Counted from the stretch's first letter, positions 14,521 through 27,550 are shown. The stretch is 64,000 nucleotides of DNA from Rhexocercosporidium sp. MPI-PUGE-AT-0058 (GCA_020746875.1 JAGTJL010000009.1:62001-126000); one strand, 5' to 3'. A program made the numbers and translations. Notes: generated from the sequence alone by a model not told the origin.

Positions 14521-14845
14521 TGTGAGAATAGGCGAGCCAATCAGAATGAGGAAGCGCAGTAGGTGAGGACACGTGATTAAAGAGAGAGTAGAATTGCTTG
14601 CTTACTTGCTTGCTTGAATACTTGAAGAGCTAGAAGAGCTTTTTAATAGTTATATATAAAATAATAGCTTTTTTAAAAGCTTTTACGATTACGTAACTGA
14701 TTACGTAACTTATACGAGCTACGTAATTAAATACGAGCGTAATTTCCCGGAATACGAAGGTAATTTCCGGGCCGCGTAAGCAGTGGAAACCCCTTCGGCT
14801 ATTCTAGGGTAGAATCGGCACGAGTTACCGAAGTGAAATCCAACA
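14521..14845 (-). mobile_element. Solo LTR of a different LTR retrotransposon family, not RIP-mutated
   Basis: A 325-bp insertion interrupts copy B relative to copies A and C. It is flanked by a perfect TTATT duplication (14,516-14,520 and 14,846-14,850). Read on the minus strand it starts TGTTGGATTTCAC and ends TCTCACA, the usual TG...CA ends. It keeps normal base composition with frequent CpA and TpG, and contains a CTTG/CTTA microsatellite (about 14,597-14,622) and a TATATATAA box. No internal domain is present, so a solo LTR left by LTR-LTR recombination is the simplest reading. A non-autonomous element is the alternative. Confidence 0.85.
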
Positions 14846-15587
14846 TTATTTTCTTTAATAGTTATATTTTTAATAATATTCTTAATAATTTTAGCTTAGT
14901 TTACGACAGACTTATTCTCCTTAATAAAATCGTAAATAAACCGGGCTTTTTAAATTATAATCTTTACTTTTTACTTAAGGTAATATAAAAGCTATTTTCG
15001 TTAAAGCGTATATTACGCGTGATAATAATTCTATCAAGACGTGGCACTTAAATTCTATAGATATTAAAAGCGTAAAAACTTATAAAATATTCAATATACG
15101 CATGTATAATTATTTTAAACGCTCTTTTATTTTATTCTTTAACTCTTTTTATTATTAATAAATACACTTTATAGCCATATATATAAATCTCATTTTAGTT
15201 TAATTTAAAATTTATAATAAGTCTTATAATAAGCGCTAAGTTATATTATTAAAAATAATTCTAAAACCACCTATTATTAACTTTAATAAGTGATAGCCAG
15301 TTATTTAATTGCCTTAGGCTTTTGTTATATAAATAAATCCCTGCGAGTGTATATTTAATGCTTAAATTTACGAAAAGATTGGCTAATAGTCTTATTTTAA
15401 TGTTTTTATTAATTACTTCTTAATTAACTCTTTCGGCTCTGCTATTTAATTTATAAGTTGCCGTTAATAAAAGCTCGAGGTTAATTCTAAGCTTATTAAT
15501 TTATTTCTTATATTTTGTGAATCTTCGAATTATAATAAATGCTTTCTCTTAATTATATTTGAATTTATATATTAAGAGTTTAAACTG

Positions 15588-15776
15588 TGTCGTACAAAAG
15601 TGGAGCAGGCTTTTAGTAGTTCAAGAGCTCTACGATCAACGTAAAGAGCAAGGGTTTAAAAAATATATTAAAATAAGCGTTACTTTTTATAAGAAAGGAT
15701 TATAACCCGAGTATATATACACGTAAGTGCTTACGAGAGCATATATATAACTAATAGACTGCGCTAAGGCGCGACA
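15588..15776 (-). repeat. Left LTR of copia copy C
   Basis: The 189-bp LTR has intact TGTCG...CGACA ends and is preceded by the AACTG duplication. It is the 3' LTR relative to minus-strand pol. Confidence 0.9.
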
Positions 15777-16699
15777 CATTCTTATAATAAGGCTCCGTTA
15801 TATAAATAAGCCTTATTATTTAAAAGCGCATAAGCAATTAAGAGATATAATATAAGCTCCCCGAGTATATATATCAGTTCTTAATAAAAGTATAGCGCCG
15901 AGCAGTAAATTAATGCTCTTAGGATGCTATAATAAATAAAAATATTAATACGCGCTTTAAAGATATGATATACAAGGACTCTGTATATTAATATAAGCAG
16001 TCTACTAAGTAATTAATATTAATAATAAATAAGAATATAAATACGTATTTAAAACGCATATAATTAAATAAATAAAATCTAAAGATATAGTTAAGCTATA
16101 ATAATTAAGTAAATAAGATCTTGATTATCGTATCTAACGCGTATAAATCGCAGGTTTTAGAAGTAAGGCTGAAGCAAGGTTCGGTCTGCAGTTAAGATCT
16201 CGTGCCGTCCCGTTTGATTATTAAATTGCTAAGTTATAATTAATAAATTTAGTCCTTTTAGAGTGATTATTATATATAATAAGAAGCCGCAACGGTATAT
16301 GCCAGCTTTTCATTAACTTATATAATGCGCCGCCTCCCGGGTTAATAAGTTTATTATTAATTTAAGCGTCCCGTTCCGCAGTAACGCGATCACGATCACT
16401 CTTAAGAATATATATATATCGACTTTTATATTATTATAATCAACTTTTACTTAATATTAACGTACTTCATACTCGCGTGCTTACTTGCTTACTTATTTCT
16501 TTCTTTTGTTTTCTAATTTTTTACTTCTTTTAGCAAATTCTTTTTAATTATTAATTATACTTCTTAAAGCTTCCAGAGCAGCGACTACGCGCATTAATAA
16601 TTAAATCGTAGCTCGCTAAGTAAGTTCTTCTTTAATTTAATTTCTTAATTTTATTTTTAAGTAACCTTAATATTATTGAATTAATCGCTGATAATTATA

Positions 16700-17600
16700 T
16701 TATAAGATTTTAAAGATAAGTTTAATAATTAAAAAATATCTAATAATAAGCTTGTCAATAAGCTTATTAATAATCCTCCTCTTACTCATTTAGTCGTTAA
16801 AATAAATCCTAAAAATAATCTGCAGTATTTTTCTTTACGCGAAGATGAGAATACGCTTATTAATAACTCTAATAATAAGTTAATTCTCCCTCGATCTTCT
16901 CGTGCTAAATTAAGCTCGCTATTTAAAAAGACTTTTACGCGTTCTTTTAATACTCTATTATTATTAGTTATATTAAGCAAAAGCGTTATTATATTAAATA
17001 AAAATGGCTTTTAATATACCTTTTCTATTTCGCGCGTTTCGCGTCTTAATTCGACTCCCTTTCTTGCCCTTCTTCTTACTTTTGAGACTCGCACTCGTTC
17101 TTTATTAATTTTAAAGAAGCGCAAATCGTCTCGTATTCCATCCAAGCCTCGCTCTTTTGTCAAGCGCGCTCGAGGTATATATATATTATTTCAAAGCTTA
17201 CTTTTTATTAATAACTTATTTTATTTATATTAATTAAAATTTAAAAAAAGAGTTTACGGATCTCTGTCTATTATATATTCGCGCTGCTATTCGTGGCTAT
17301 AATAATCGTAAATATTACTTCGCTAATACTCTCGCTATTAAAAGTCGATGCTATAATTATACTTCCGGTTATAAGTGCGATTCCGCTACGGGAGATGTAC
17401 TTAAGTATAGCAGAAGATTAATTACAGTTATAGATTCTAATAACAGAAAAGTATAATAATCGTATTATAATTAATCGAGCATTTCACTGACTGATTTATA
17501 AAGTATTAAAAAATATAAAATTATCTTAAAAGCCTTAATAAAAGACTTAGCGAGTAATAAGGAGTCTAATAAAGATATAGAGTTAAATCTTCCGGTGCGC
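16700..17600 (+). pseudogene. Extra retrotransposon reading frame antisense to pol, with a Cys/His cluster (copy C)
   Basis: Between the left LTR and the end of pol, the element has about 2.2 kb that pol does not explain. On the plus strand a frame from about 16,700 to 17,250 is nearly free of stops; the few present fit CAA to TAA. It is basic and Ser/Pro-rich. After an apparent one-base shift it continues into a Cys cluster at about 17,278-17,400 containing SRCYNYTSGYKCD, where Y probably replaces C or H through RIP. The inferred spacing resembles a zinc-knuckle or zinc-cluster motif. The function is unknown, possibly a nucleic-acid-binding accessory protein. The boundaries are approximate. 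Confidence 0.45.
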
Positions 17601-18034
17601 TCTTAAAAGCTAAATCTAAAGCATAATAAAAAGAATAACTTTAATAATAATATTAATATTAATACGGGATTTTTAGCGGAGTTTAGTAATCTTATATAAA
17701 GTTTGGAGAAGTTCGCGAAAGTCTTAAAAATAATAATTACTTACTAATTTAGGCTTAAGTGGATTTTTTTTGCGCTTTTAGTAGATTATTTATAAACTCG
17801 GACTGAATTTATACGGACTTTATTTAAGCTCGGGCCGGATTTAAATAGTCTTTACTTAAGCTTAAACTAGATTTAGGTAGACTTTACCTGAGCTCGGGCT
17901 GGATTTCGCGTTTACGTTTGGCGTTTCTAAAGCGCAAATATCTAAAATATTAAATTAAAAAAGTTTTATAAATAAAAGATTATATAAAAATATTCTTAAT
18001 ATACTTTTAATAAATATATTTAAAGCTTTTTAAC

Positions 18035-18420
18035 TTAAGATCGGTAATTATTAAAATTTAAAAGTACTTTAAAAAGCTCGAATTTCTAACGAAATAGATT
18101 CTTTATAAACTTATTAACAAGTATATTAATAGTTAAAAGATATATTACTTTAAATAATCCACGAGCATACTTTTACTTAAATTATATATTTTAAATATTT
18201 ATATAGCGAAGCTTAATAATAATCTTTTTAATATTATTTATAATTAATTTGATCGTTTGTTAATTATCATAAAAGATCTCCTAAGTCTTACCGATATTAA
18301 AAGTTAAGTTCTAAAAGAATCGTTAAAAAGCTATAGCTTCTTTTCTAGTATATTCTAACGCTAATAGTTCCGCTTTAATAGTCGACGTAATAATCGTGGA
18401 TTACTTTAATACTTTTTAGA
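18035..18420 (-). pseudogene. RNase H end of the copia polyprotein (copy C remnant)
   Basis: The minus frame reads a recognisable Ty1/copia RNase H: STIITSTIKAELLALEYTRK, then DN.QTIKLI, KLRYINI, ARGLFKVIYLLTINILVNKF and a natural-looking end NNYRS-stop near 18,035. Several in-frame stops sit where Trp or Gln is expected. The same segment occurs in copy A (about 130-510) and in copy B (about 12,060-12,450). Confidence 0.8.
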
Positions 18421-21400
18421 TTACTAGCCTGCCGAATAATAAGATTATATAACCTTAAAATAACTTCCGAGTGTTAATATTATCCGCAAAAAATATATTT
18501 AAAGTAATATAAAGCGCTTTCTCTTAATTACTTCTGTATATAATACTTAAAAAGCGCGTGCTAAATAAGTAGCAAATAAGTTAATATATAATTATAAAAT
18601 ACTCTAAACTAAAATTTGTCGCGAACTGTGAAAGTTAAGCAATTGCAAAAGCTACGTTTAGTCTTATAACGATCGCTGTATATAATACCGACTTAATTCT
18701 CTCTTAATAAGCTTTAATATATTTCTTTAAAGCTTATCTCTTATACTTAATAAGATCGATTTAAGAGAGCGGTATCGTAAAACACTTTTTATTAACTTAC
18801 TTAAACTTTCGAGTAATCTTCTTAACGTATTAACTATAAACTAAAAAGATAATCTTACGCTTTCTATTACGTATTATCTTAATTCTTAAGAATTATTTAA
18901 TATCTTTAAAATCATATATATTATACGCTTGATTTAGTCGCTTAATGAAATCCTGTCCGAGCTTTAAGTCGTCTCGATAATAAAGCATTTAAATATTATT
19001 TACGTAAAAGAAAATAAAGATTTTATAAATAAGGTCTGTAAATATATACGGTTCCTCCGAGCATAGAATCAACCCCAAATCTATTAACGTTTTATTAATA
19101 TACTTATATTATAAGTACAGAAAGTCACGCATTTCGTAAAGAGCGTAATTAACTCGTAATATATATCTAAGCTTATTAAAACCTGAAGGGAATTTACAAT
19201 ATACGGTTTCGCCGTCTATATCCCGAAGAGCGTTAATAAACGCATTAATTATATCGAAGCACTTAACTTCTAAGTCAAAATAAGCTGCAAGCGCTATAGC
19301 GATTCGAAAGGATTTGGCTAAGAGCGTGCTAGCGTATATAAAGATAATCGTTAATTTACTTTAGAAATCACTTCGTATAATAATTCGGGATTTATATCTT
19401 AAAATATATCTTTCTAAATCGGGCTTGTATTTAAAAACTTATATAAGTAAGATAAGTATTAATATAATACTTAAATTAAATAATTCTAAAGTCCAGTAAC
19501 CTTATCTATTTATTATTCTTATCTTTAAGCTCGCATCTTCTTTAAACTACTCTTTTATTAAGTAATTCTCAAGATTATTTTATCGTTTTAATTTAAATAA
19601 AAAATCTTAGATTTTAATTTTTAGAAATAAAATCTTCTTTTTTAATAATTAGCGGCTCGATTATATTACTACTGTAATTATATAATATATAATCTTCGTT
19701 AAATCTCGAAGATTATCTTATTCTTTTAATAATATATATTAATTAAGTATAAGCTCTTAAAGCATCTGATCGACTTTAGATCGAAGATTATTATATTAAT
19801 CGAGGATTTAATTACTTCCGAGATCAGGCTTATTCTCGAGCTTAAGGTTGCCTTTATCGAGGCGTGTTTATTTAAAAATAATTATAAGTATTATAAATAC
19901 TTTATTGCTTTAATCTTTTTGTAATCTTCCTTTTTTCCTTTTACTTTTAATTAACTTCTTTACTTCTGCCGAGCTTTTAATAAATATACTTAATTCTAAT
20001 TAAGCTTCTTCTATTATAGTTTAAGAGCGTGTTACTCTCGCCTATCCTGCTTCCGTCGTTTAAGCACTTTATACTTTAGTCTAAGAATATAATATTAAAA
20101 TTATTACCAGAGATTCTTCTTATAATCGAGGTCTCGACGGTATTTGAATCTCGATGCGTGATGATCGAGACGGATCCCGCGCTTAATCCTATAATACGTT
20201 CGAATCTCGATTAATAAGTTATATACTCTTACGCGAATTAAATGCCTCTGAGTTATACTTTATACTTAAAGTAAACTCTCGGTCTAATGTATTCTCTTTT
20301 AATTCCTTATTTTATTTAAAAGGGCCTTTTAAAGTAAGAATATATTCCGGAATTAAAAGTTTATTTATTATACTCGGGCTATTAATATACTCTTTTACTC
20401 CCGAGTTTTAATTCTCAGAACTTTTAATTAATCTTTAAATTCGTTTAATATATAATTAAAGCAAGTCTTCGCTTAAGAGATTCGTATTATTTTTTCTAAT
20501 AATTATATCTTTAGTAATATTTTCAATAATTCCAGCCCAGTTTATAATAGACTTATCCTCCTTAATAAGATCGCAAATAAACCAGGCTTCTTAAATCGTG
20601 ATTTTTACTTCTTTATTTAAAATAATATAAAAGCTATCTTTGTTAAAACGTATATTACGCGTAATAATTATTCTATCGAGACGTGACACTTAAATCTTAT
20701 AAATATTAAAAGCGTAGAAACTTATAAAAAATCTAATATACACACGCGCAATTATTTTAAACGCTTTCTTATTTTATCCTTTAACTCTCTTTATTATTAA
20801 TAAGTACGCTTTATAATTATATATATAAATCCTATTTTAATTTAATCTAAAATCTATAATAAGTCTTATAATAAGCGCTAGGTTATATTACCGAAAATAA
20901 TTCCGAAACTACTTATCGTTAACTTTAATAAGTAATAGCTAGTTATTTAATCGCCTTAAGCTTTTATTATATAAATAAATCCCTGCGAGTATATATTTAA
21001 TACTCAGATCTACGAGGAAATTAGCTAATAATCTCATCTTAATACCTTTATTAATTGCTTCTTAACCAGCTCTTTCGGCTTCGCTATTTAGCTTATGAAT
21101 TACCGTTAATAAGAGCTCGAGGTTAATTCCGAACTTATTAACCTATCTTTTATATCTCGTAAATCCTCGAATTACAATAACTGCTTTCTCTTAATTATAT
21201 TTAAATTTATATATTAAAAGTCTAAACTGCTTTCGAACTTAAGCTTTAAAGCTCTTAATATATTAAAATATTTTATTATACTCCTTTATTTATAGTGTAT
21301 AATTAATAAGTAAGCCGCTGTACTCGTATTTAAGTATAAAAAGCTAAAAGTAATTATTTTAGTATTTTAAATAATTAAATAAATCTTAAGTAATTCTTTA

Positions 21401-23754
21401 AAATAATTTAAGAGATTTCCTTTCCGGTAGACGTCTAAAGATCATTTAAGTAATATAAGTTAAAGTATATTACTCGTACTTAATTTTTTTAATTATTTTA
21501 GTAATTTTAATATTTCTCGCCGTACTTATTAATTTCTTTAAAGCATCCGGGCTTAAATAGCCTGCTTATAGATATTAAATACACTCCGAGTTTATTTTAA
21601 AGTACTTATAATCTTTAAATAATTTATATAACTTATTTATTCTTTTAAAAAGCGTTAAAAATATTATAGTTCCTGCGGCGCTTAAGAGTATATTACAAGT
21701 GCTCGAAAAGTAAATTAAACGTAACTTATATTTAAAGAAAATAAGATTTTATTTACGCTTTAATTATTGTATTATATAATATTCATTAATTAATAAGCCT
21801 TCTTCGTTCTATTTTAAAGTGTAGTTTATATTATAGAATTAAAAACCAGTCTTATAAAGACGAGCTTTAAAAATAATATTAATATAAAAGTTTTTCATAA
21901 CTACGACGTCGTAAAGCATAAGATCAAATAATTCTCTATTCGGACCTTTAAGCACTTCTTTTATAACTCGAGTTCCGCGCCCGATAATAGGCAACTAAGA
22001 GCTTCTATACTTAATTAAATCCTTAGAAGTAAATTTCACAAAAGATCCTTTTAGTAATATTAAACGATCGTTGATTAAATTAATTATTTTATAATTATTT
22101 AATAAAATAGAGTCTAATAAAAGATAAAGTGAATTCCAAAAGGAATATATACCCGTAATTAAATACTCGGCCAGATTAAGTAAGAGCACTGGGTGCGCGT
22201 GAGTCCCGCTTATTTCTCTTTTATTTAATAAGTTTCCGGGAAAAGTAAACTTTCTTTTATTTAATTTATTAAATCTTTACTTATTTAATTTCGCTAAAAG
22301 ATTTTTTATTAATTAAGGGAAAAGCTTATCCGAGCTTATTTGCCCGCGGAAAGCTTTTTATTATAACGTAATAAACCGCTACCGAATCTTATTATAATAT
22401 TAATTATTTATTTTTAAATTTAAATAAGCTATTTTATTTTAATATTTAATAAATACTTTTCTATAAACTATTATTTAAAGACGAGTATAATTCAAAGAAG
22501 ACTAGTAATAAGTTTTATTCTTTAAGTATAAATATGCCTTTTTTATAAGTTTTTTTTTTATCTTAAATCAGTTTAATCTTTAGTTATATAAATTAGAAGC
22601 TTCCGAGTCGGGTATTTTATTATTATTAAAGCGTGAATTAAAAGTAAAGAAATAACTATGCCCTAATTTGCCGCCGATAAGCTATTAATATTAGCGATCG
22701 GCTTAATTAGAATAAAACAGCCGTGCGAGCTGTTTTAATAAGTATTTAAGAAGTATCTCGAGCTCGTCGGCTTCCTTAGTCTTAAGAAAGTACTTTTAAG
22801 CTTATAAGTTATTAAAGTTATTAACTACAATTAGGAAAAAGTTAATACTAAAAGTACCAAGTACTTCCGGCATATAATATAAGTTCCTTTTACGGATTAG
22901 CTCTTAATATTATATAATCCAGACCTTCGGGTTTCGGACGTTCTTTATATTCAGGGATTATAAGTAATTTTAGCGGGTTATCGTTTAAATCGTTATATCC
23001 GTTTAATATAAAACTATTTTAAGCGTGTAAACTAGTGCTTAAATATTAATTCTTTTCTTAACGACGAGCTATATAGCTGTTATATTAAAGAATTAGCGGC
23101 TTATAGTTTTCTTAATCTATTTGTAGAGCTTAAAGTATACCGTGGTTCGTAGTTATTATATTACGCATTTTATAATATACGCTTTAACTTCGGCCTCGGC
23201 TTCCTTTTGATAAGATTCTACGGTTATCTTAATAAGCTCGTGCGGTTAAGTAGGAAAAGGGGCAATAGAAGCGTTAAAGCTTGTAATTATTTGGTCCGAG
23301 GAAGACGTAATTGCTACGTGACAATCGAGCGCTTATTTCTAGAATTATTCGTTATACTCGTTTGTTTTTATTATATAATTTAATTTAACGAAATTATTCT
23401 TTTATTAAGCGATTTACTTAGCGGTCCGTGGATTTTTATTAATAATTTCAGTTAATATTTTTATATTAAAAGCATCTAAGTTAACGAAAGGCTAGAGTCC
23501 GAGTATTTAAGCGCTAAAAGTTAAATAATTTATTTATAATAAAAAGTCTTTAGGCTTTAAGTATATAATATTTATATTAAGACCGCTAGAATTATTATAC
23601 GATAATATCTCGATGATTACGTTAAGAAATATATTAGGGTTTAAGCGTAAGGAAAGGAAACGAAAATCGTAAAATTAAAGTTAAATAAGCTTAATTAAAG
23701 CTCGAAATCTATATATGCTAAAAGTAACTTATAAAAACAAATATGGCTTTTAAT

Positions 23755-23943
23755 TGTCGTACAGAAGTAGAGCAGGCTTTTAATAGTTTAAGAGCTTTAC
23801 GATTAACGTAAAAAGCAAGGGTTTAAAAAATATATTAAAATAAGCGTTACTTTTTATAAAAGAAAACTATAACCCGAGTATATATACACGTGAGTGCTTA
23901 CGAGAGCATACATATGACCAGTAAACTGCGCTAAGGCGCGACA
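23755..23943 (-). repeat. Right LTR of copia copy C
   Basis: The 189-bp LTR has intact TGTCG...CGACA ends and is followed at once by the AACTG duplication and then the continuation of copy B. It is the 5' LTR for minus-strand pol. Confidence 0.9.
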
Positions 23944-26472
23944 AACTGCTTTTAAACTTAAGCTTTAAAGCTTTTAATATATTAAAATACTTTATTATAT
24001 TCTTTTATTTATAATATATAATTAATAAGTAAGCTATTATACTTGTATTTGAGTACGAGGAGTTAAAAGTAATTACTTTAATATTTTAAATAATTAAATA
24101 AATCTTAAGTAATTCTTTAAAATAGTTTAAGGGATTTCTTTTTTAATAAACGTCTAGAAATCACTTAAGTAATATAAGTTAAAGTATATTACTCGCACTT
24201 AATTTTTCTTATTATTTTAATAATTTTAATATTTTTTACCGTATTTATTAATTTCCTTAAAGTATTTAGGCTTAAATAGCTTACTTGTAAATATTAAATA
24301 CGCTCCGAGTTTATTTTAAAATACTTATAATTTTTAAATAATTTATATAGTTTATTTACTTTTTTAAAAAGTATTAAAAATATTATAATTTTTATAACGC
24401 TTAAAAGTATATTATAAGTATTTAAAAAGTAAATTAAACGTAGCTTATATTTAAAGAAAACGAGGTTTTATTTACGCTTTAGCTATTATATTATATAATA
24501 TTTATTAATTAATAAGCTTTTTTTATTTTATCTTAAAATATAATTTATATTATAAAACTAAAGACTAGTTTTATAAAGATAAGCTTTAAAAATAATATTA
24601 ATATAAAAGTTTTCTATAATTATAATATTATAAAGCGTAAGATTAAATGATTTATTATTCGGACTTTTAAGTACTTCTTTTATAACTCGAGTTCTGCGCC
24701 TAATAATAAGTAATTAAGAGCTCTTATACTTTATTAAATCTTTAAGAGTGAATTTTATAAAAGATTCTTTTAATAATATTAAACGATTATTAATTAAATT
24801 AGTCGCTTTATAATTATTTAATAAAATAAAGTTTAATAAAAAATAAAGTAAATTTTAAAGAAAATATATATTTATAATTAATTACTCGGCCAGATTAAGC
24901 AAGAGCACCGAGTGCGTATAGGTCCCGCTTATTTTTCCTTTATTTAATAAGTTTTTAAAAAAAGTAAACTTCTTTTTATTTAATTTATTAAATTCTTATT
25001 TATTTAGTTTCGCTAGGAGATCTTTTATTAATTAAAAGAAAAGTTTATTTAAACTTATTTACTCGCGGAAAGCTTTTTATTATAACGTAGCAAACCGCTG
25101 CTAAATTTTATTATAATATTAATTATTTATTTTTAAGTTTAAATAAGCTATTTTATTTTAATATTTAATAAATACTTTTTTATAAATTATTATTTAAAGA
25201 CGAGTATAATTTAAAAAAGACTAGTAGTGAGTTTTATTCTTTATATATAAATATGCCTTTTTTATAAGTTTTCCTTTTGTTTTAAATCGATTTAATCTTT
25301 TATTATATAAATCAAAAGCTTTTAAGTCGAGTGTTTTATTATTATTAAAGCGTGAATTAAAAGTAAAGAAATGATTATGCTTTGATTTTTTATTAATAAA
25401 TTATAAATATTAGCGATTAACTTAATTAAAATAAAATAATCGTGCGAGCTATTTTAAGGAGTATTTAAGAGGTATCCCGAGCTCGTCGGCTTTCTTAATC
25501 TTAAAAAGTACTTTTAAGCTTATAAGTTATTAAAGTTATTAATTATAATTAGGAAAAGGTTAATATTAAAAGTGTTAAATACTTTCGGTATATAATATAA
25601 GTTTCTTTTACGAATTAACTCTTAGTATTATATAATTTAAACCTTTGGGTTTTAAACGTTCTTTATATTCAGAAATTATAAATAATCTTAGCGGGTTATT
25701 ATCTAAATCGTTATATTTATTTAATATAAAATTGTTTTAAGCGTATAAATTAGTATTTAAATATTAACTCTTTTCTTAACGACGAATTATATAGCCGCTA
25801 TATTAAAGAATTAATAGTTTATAATTTTCTTAATTTATTCGTAAAGCTTAAGGTATACCGTGGTTCGTAGTTATTATATTACGCACTTTATAATATACGC
25901 TTTAGCTTTAGCCTCGGCTTCTTTTTAATAAGATTTTGCGGTTATTTTAATAAGCTCGTGCGGTCGAATAAGAAGAAGGGTAATAAAAGTATTAAAGTTT
26001 ATAATTATTTAGTTTAAAAAAGACGTAATTATTACGTAATAATTAAGCGCTTATTTTTAGAGTTATTTATTATATTTGTTTATTTTTATTATATAATTTA
26101 ATTTAACGAGATTATTCTTTTATTAAGCGATTTACTCGGCGGTTTATAGATTTTTATTAATAATTTTAATTAATGTTTTTATATTTAAAGTATTTAAGTT
26201 AATAAAGAGTTAAAGTCTAAGTATTTAAGCGCTAAAAGTTAAATAATTTATTTATAACGAAAAGTCTTTAAGCTTTAAGTATATAATCTTTACGTTAAGA
26301 CCGCTAAGATTATTATATAATAATATCTCGATAATTGCGCTAAGAAAGGCATTAGGGTTTAATTATAAGAAAAGGGAATAAAGATTATAAAATTAAAATT
26401 AAATAAGTTTAATTAAAGCTCGAAATTTATATATATTAAAAGTAGCTTATAAAAACAAATATAACTTTTAAT

Positions 26473-26661
26473 TATTATATAAATATAAAGTAGGCTTTTT
26501 ATAATTTAAGAGTTTTATAATTAACGTAAAAAATAAAAGTTTAAAAGATTTATTAAAATAAGCGTTACCTTTTATAAGAGAGGACTGTGACCCGAGTATA
26601 TATACACGTGAGTACTTACGAGAGCATACACATGACCAGTAAACTGCGCTAGGGCGCGACA
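26473..26661 (-). repeat. Right LTR of copia copy B
   Basis: The 189-bp LTR ends CGCGACA and is followed by the AAAGG duplication. Its start is RIP-mutated (TATTATAT for TGTCGTAC). It is the 5' LTR for minus-strand pol. Confidence 0.88.
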
Positions 26662-27550
26662 AAAGGTTTTTAGCTTTATTTTAATATTTAATTTAATTCG
26701 ATCGGAGTTCGAGAACTTAAGAAATTCCGTAAATAATAAAGATATATATTAATTATTTTTATTATCGGATATTAATAATATTTATAGGTTTTCATTCTTT
26801 ATTAACTTTTAATCCCGGCTTATTAGTCTTAGTCTAATAAATTCACTAATTCCTCGGTTAATTTTAATTAACGTATATCTAGTTTATTTTAATAAAGTAT
26901 TATAAATTAAAATTAATATTAATAAAAGCCTTAAAACTAAGAGTTTAGATTATTTAGCGATTTTAGTTTAAGTTAAAGTCTATTCTTTGTATTCCGAATT
27001 ATTAAGAAACGCCTTAATTTAAAACACAAGACTAGTAATGTTTTTCTTAATTTTCTTAATTATAGTTTATAATTTCCGGCGTCTTTTTAAAGAATTAGGT
27101 TCGGCTGTTTAAGCTTTATATACGAGTTGCCGAGATAAGCTATTTTAATTTAAGTTTAATTCTCGTGTTATTATTAATTATTAAGTCTTTTTAAAGGAAA
27201 AAAGAGGCGCTTAATTTAAAGAGCGGAAAATATAAATTTCTGGTTTTAAAAGATAGTTTTAACTGCGAATCGAGATGCTTTTATATAAGTCGTATAAAGA
27301 CAAATCCGTACGATTTTCTCCTTGCGTCGGTTACTAATATAAAAGCTATTATAAATAAAGAACGAAGCACGGCGTAAGGCATTAAGTATAGAGCTAATAA
27401 CTTTAAGAAGTTAAGATTTAAAATGAAAAAGTATTTATTTTTTTTAATTTATAAGAGGAAAAAGTCTCTTATATAAACTTTTAAAGGTTGTATGCCTAGT
27501 TCCCTAAATAACGCCTTAGGCATCATTTCCTGGCTAGAACCGCCGCCTTA
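26662..27550. other. AT-rich segment between copia copy B and the right copy of the second repeat
   Basis: About 0.9 kb with no coding signal. If the two copies of the second repeat are LTRs of one element, this segment plus the 25 bp left of copy B would be its whole internal region. Near the right end (27,494-27,523) the sequence is less mutated and contains an inverted repeat TGCCTA...TAGGCA. Confidence 0.5.

Larger units (their letters stand above)
15588..23943 (-). mobile_element. Ty1/copia LTR retrotransposon copy C, complete and nested in copy B, RIP-degraded
   Basis: This is the reference copy: 8,356 bp with 189-bp LTRs at both ends and the target duplication AACTG (15,583-15,587 and 23,944-23,948). 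The minus strand shows pol remnants in the right order. The integrase/RT linker is around 20,620-20,720. The late RT region at about 18,810-18,950 includes YYRDDLKLGQDFIKRLNQAY and FLRIKIIRNRKRKIIF. RNase H at about 18,035-18,420 includes STIKAELLALEYTRKEAIAF, DN.QTIKLI and KLRYINI. This gag-pol order, with integrase before RT, defines the Copia superfamily. Gag is expected near 23,000-23,700, but I could not confirm it. Stops replace Trp and Gln, as RIP predicts. Confidence 0.92.
9607..26661 (-). mobile_element. Ty1/copia LTR retrotransposon copy B (outer element), RIP-degraded and split by nested insertions
   Basis: LTRs are at 9,607-9,795 and 26,473-26,661, and the element is flanked by a perfect 5-bp duplication AAAGG (9,602-9,606 and 26,662-26,666). 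Removing copy C with its 5-bp duplication and the 325-bp solo LTR with its duplication leaves about 8.36 kb, the same length as copy C. The internal region is 9,796-15,587 and 23,944-26,472. Pol is on the minus strand and is full of stops. This copy is more AT-shifted than copy C, consistent with it being older. The bounds given include the nested elements. Confidence 0.9.

Noticed and set aside
16786..16980. 64-codon minus-strand frame inside copia copy C
   Set aside because: It lies beyond the end of pol, has no domain, and the plus strand of the same segment gives the better frame. AT-rich DNA gives such frames by chance.
21995..22189. 64-codon minus-strand frame inside copia copy C
   Set aside because: It falls in the expected gag-integrase region but is only a chance stop-free stretch in a RIP-mutated pol. 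It is not a gene of its own.
26468..26662. 64-codon frame covering the right LTR of copy B
   Set aside because: It coincides with the LTR and its flanks, and an LTR is not expected to encode protein.
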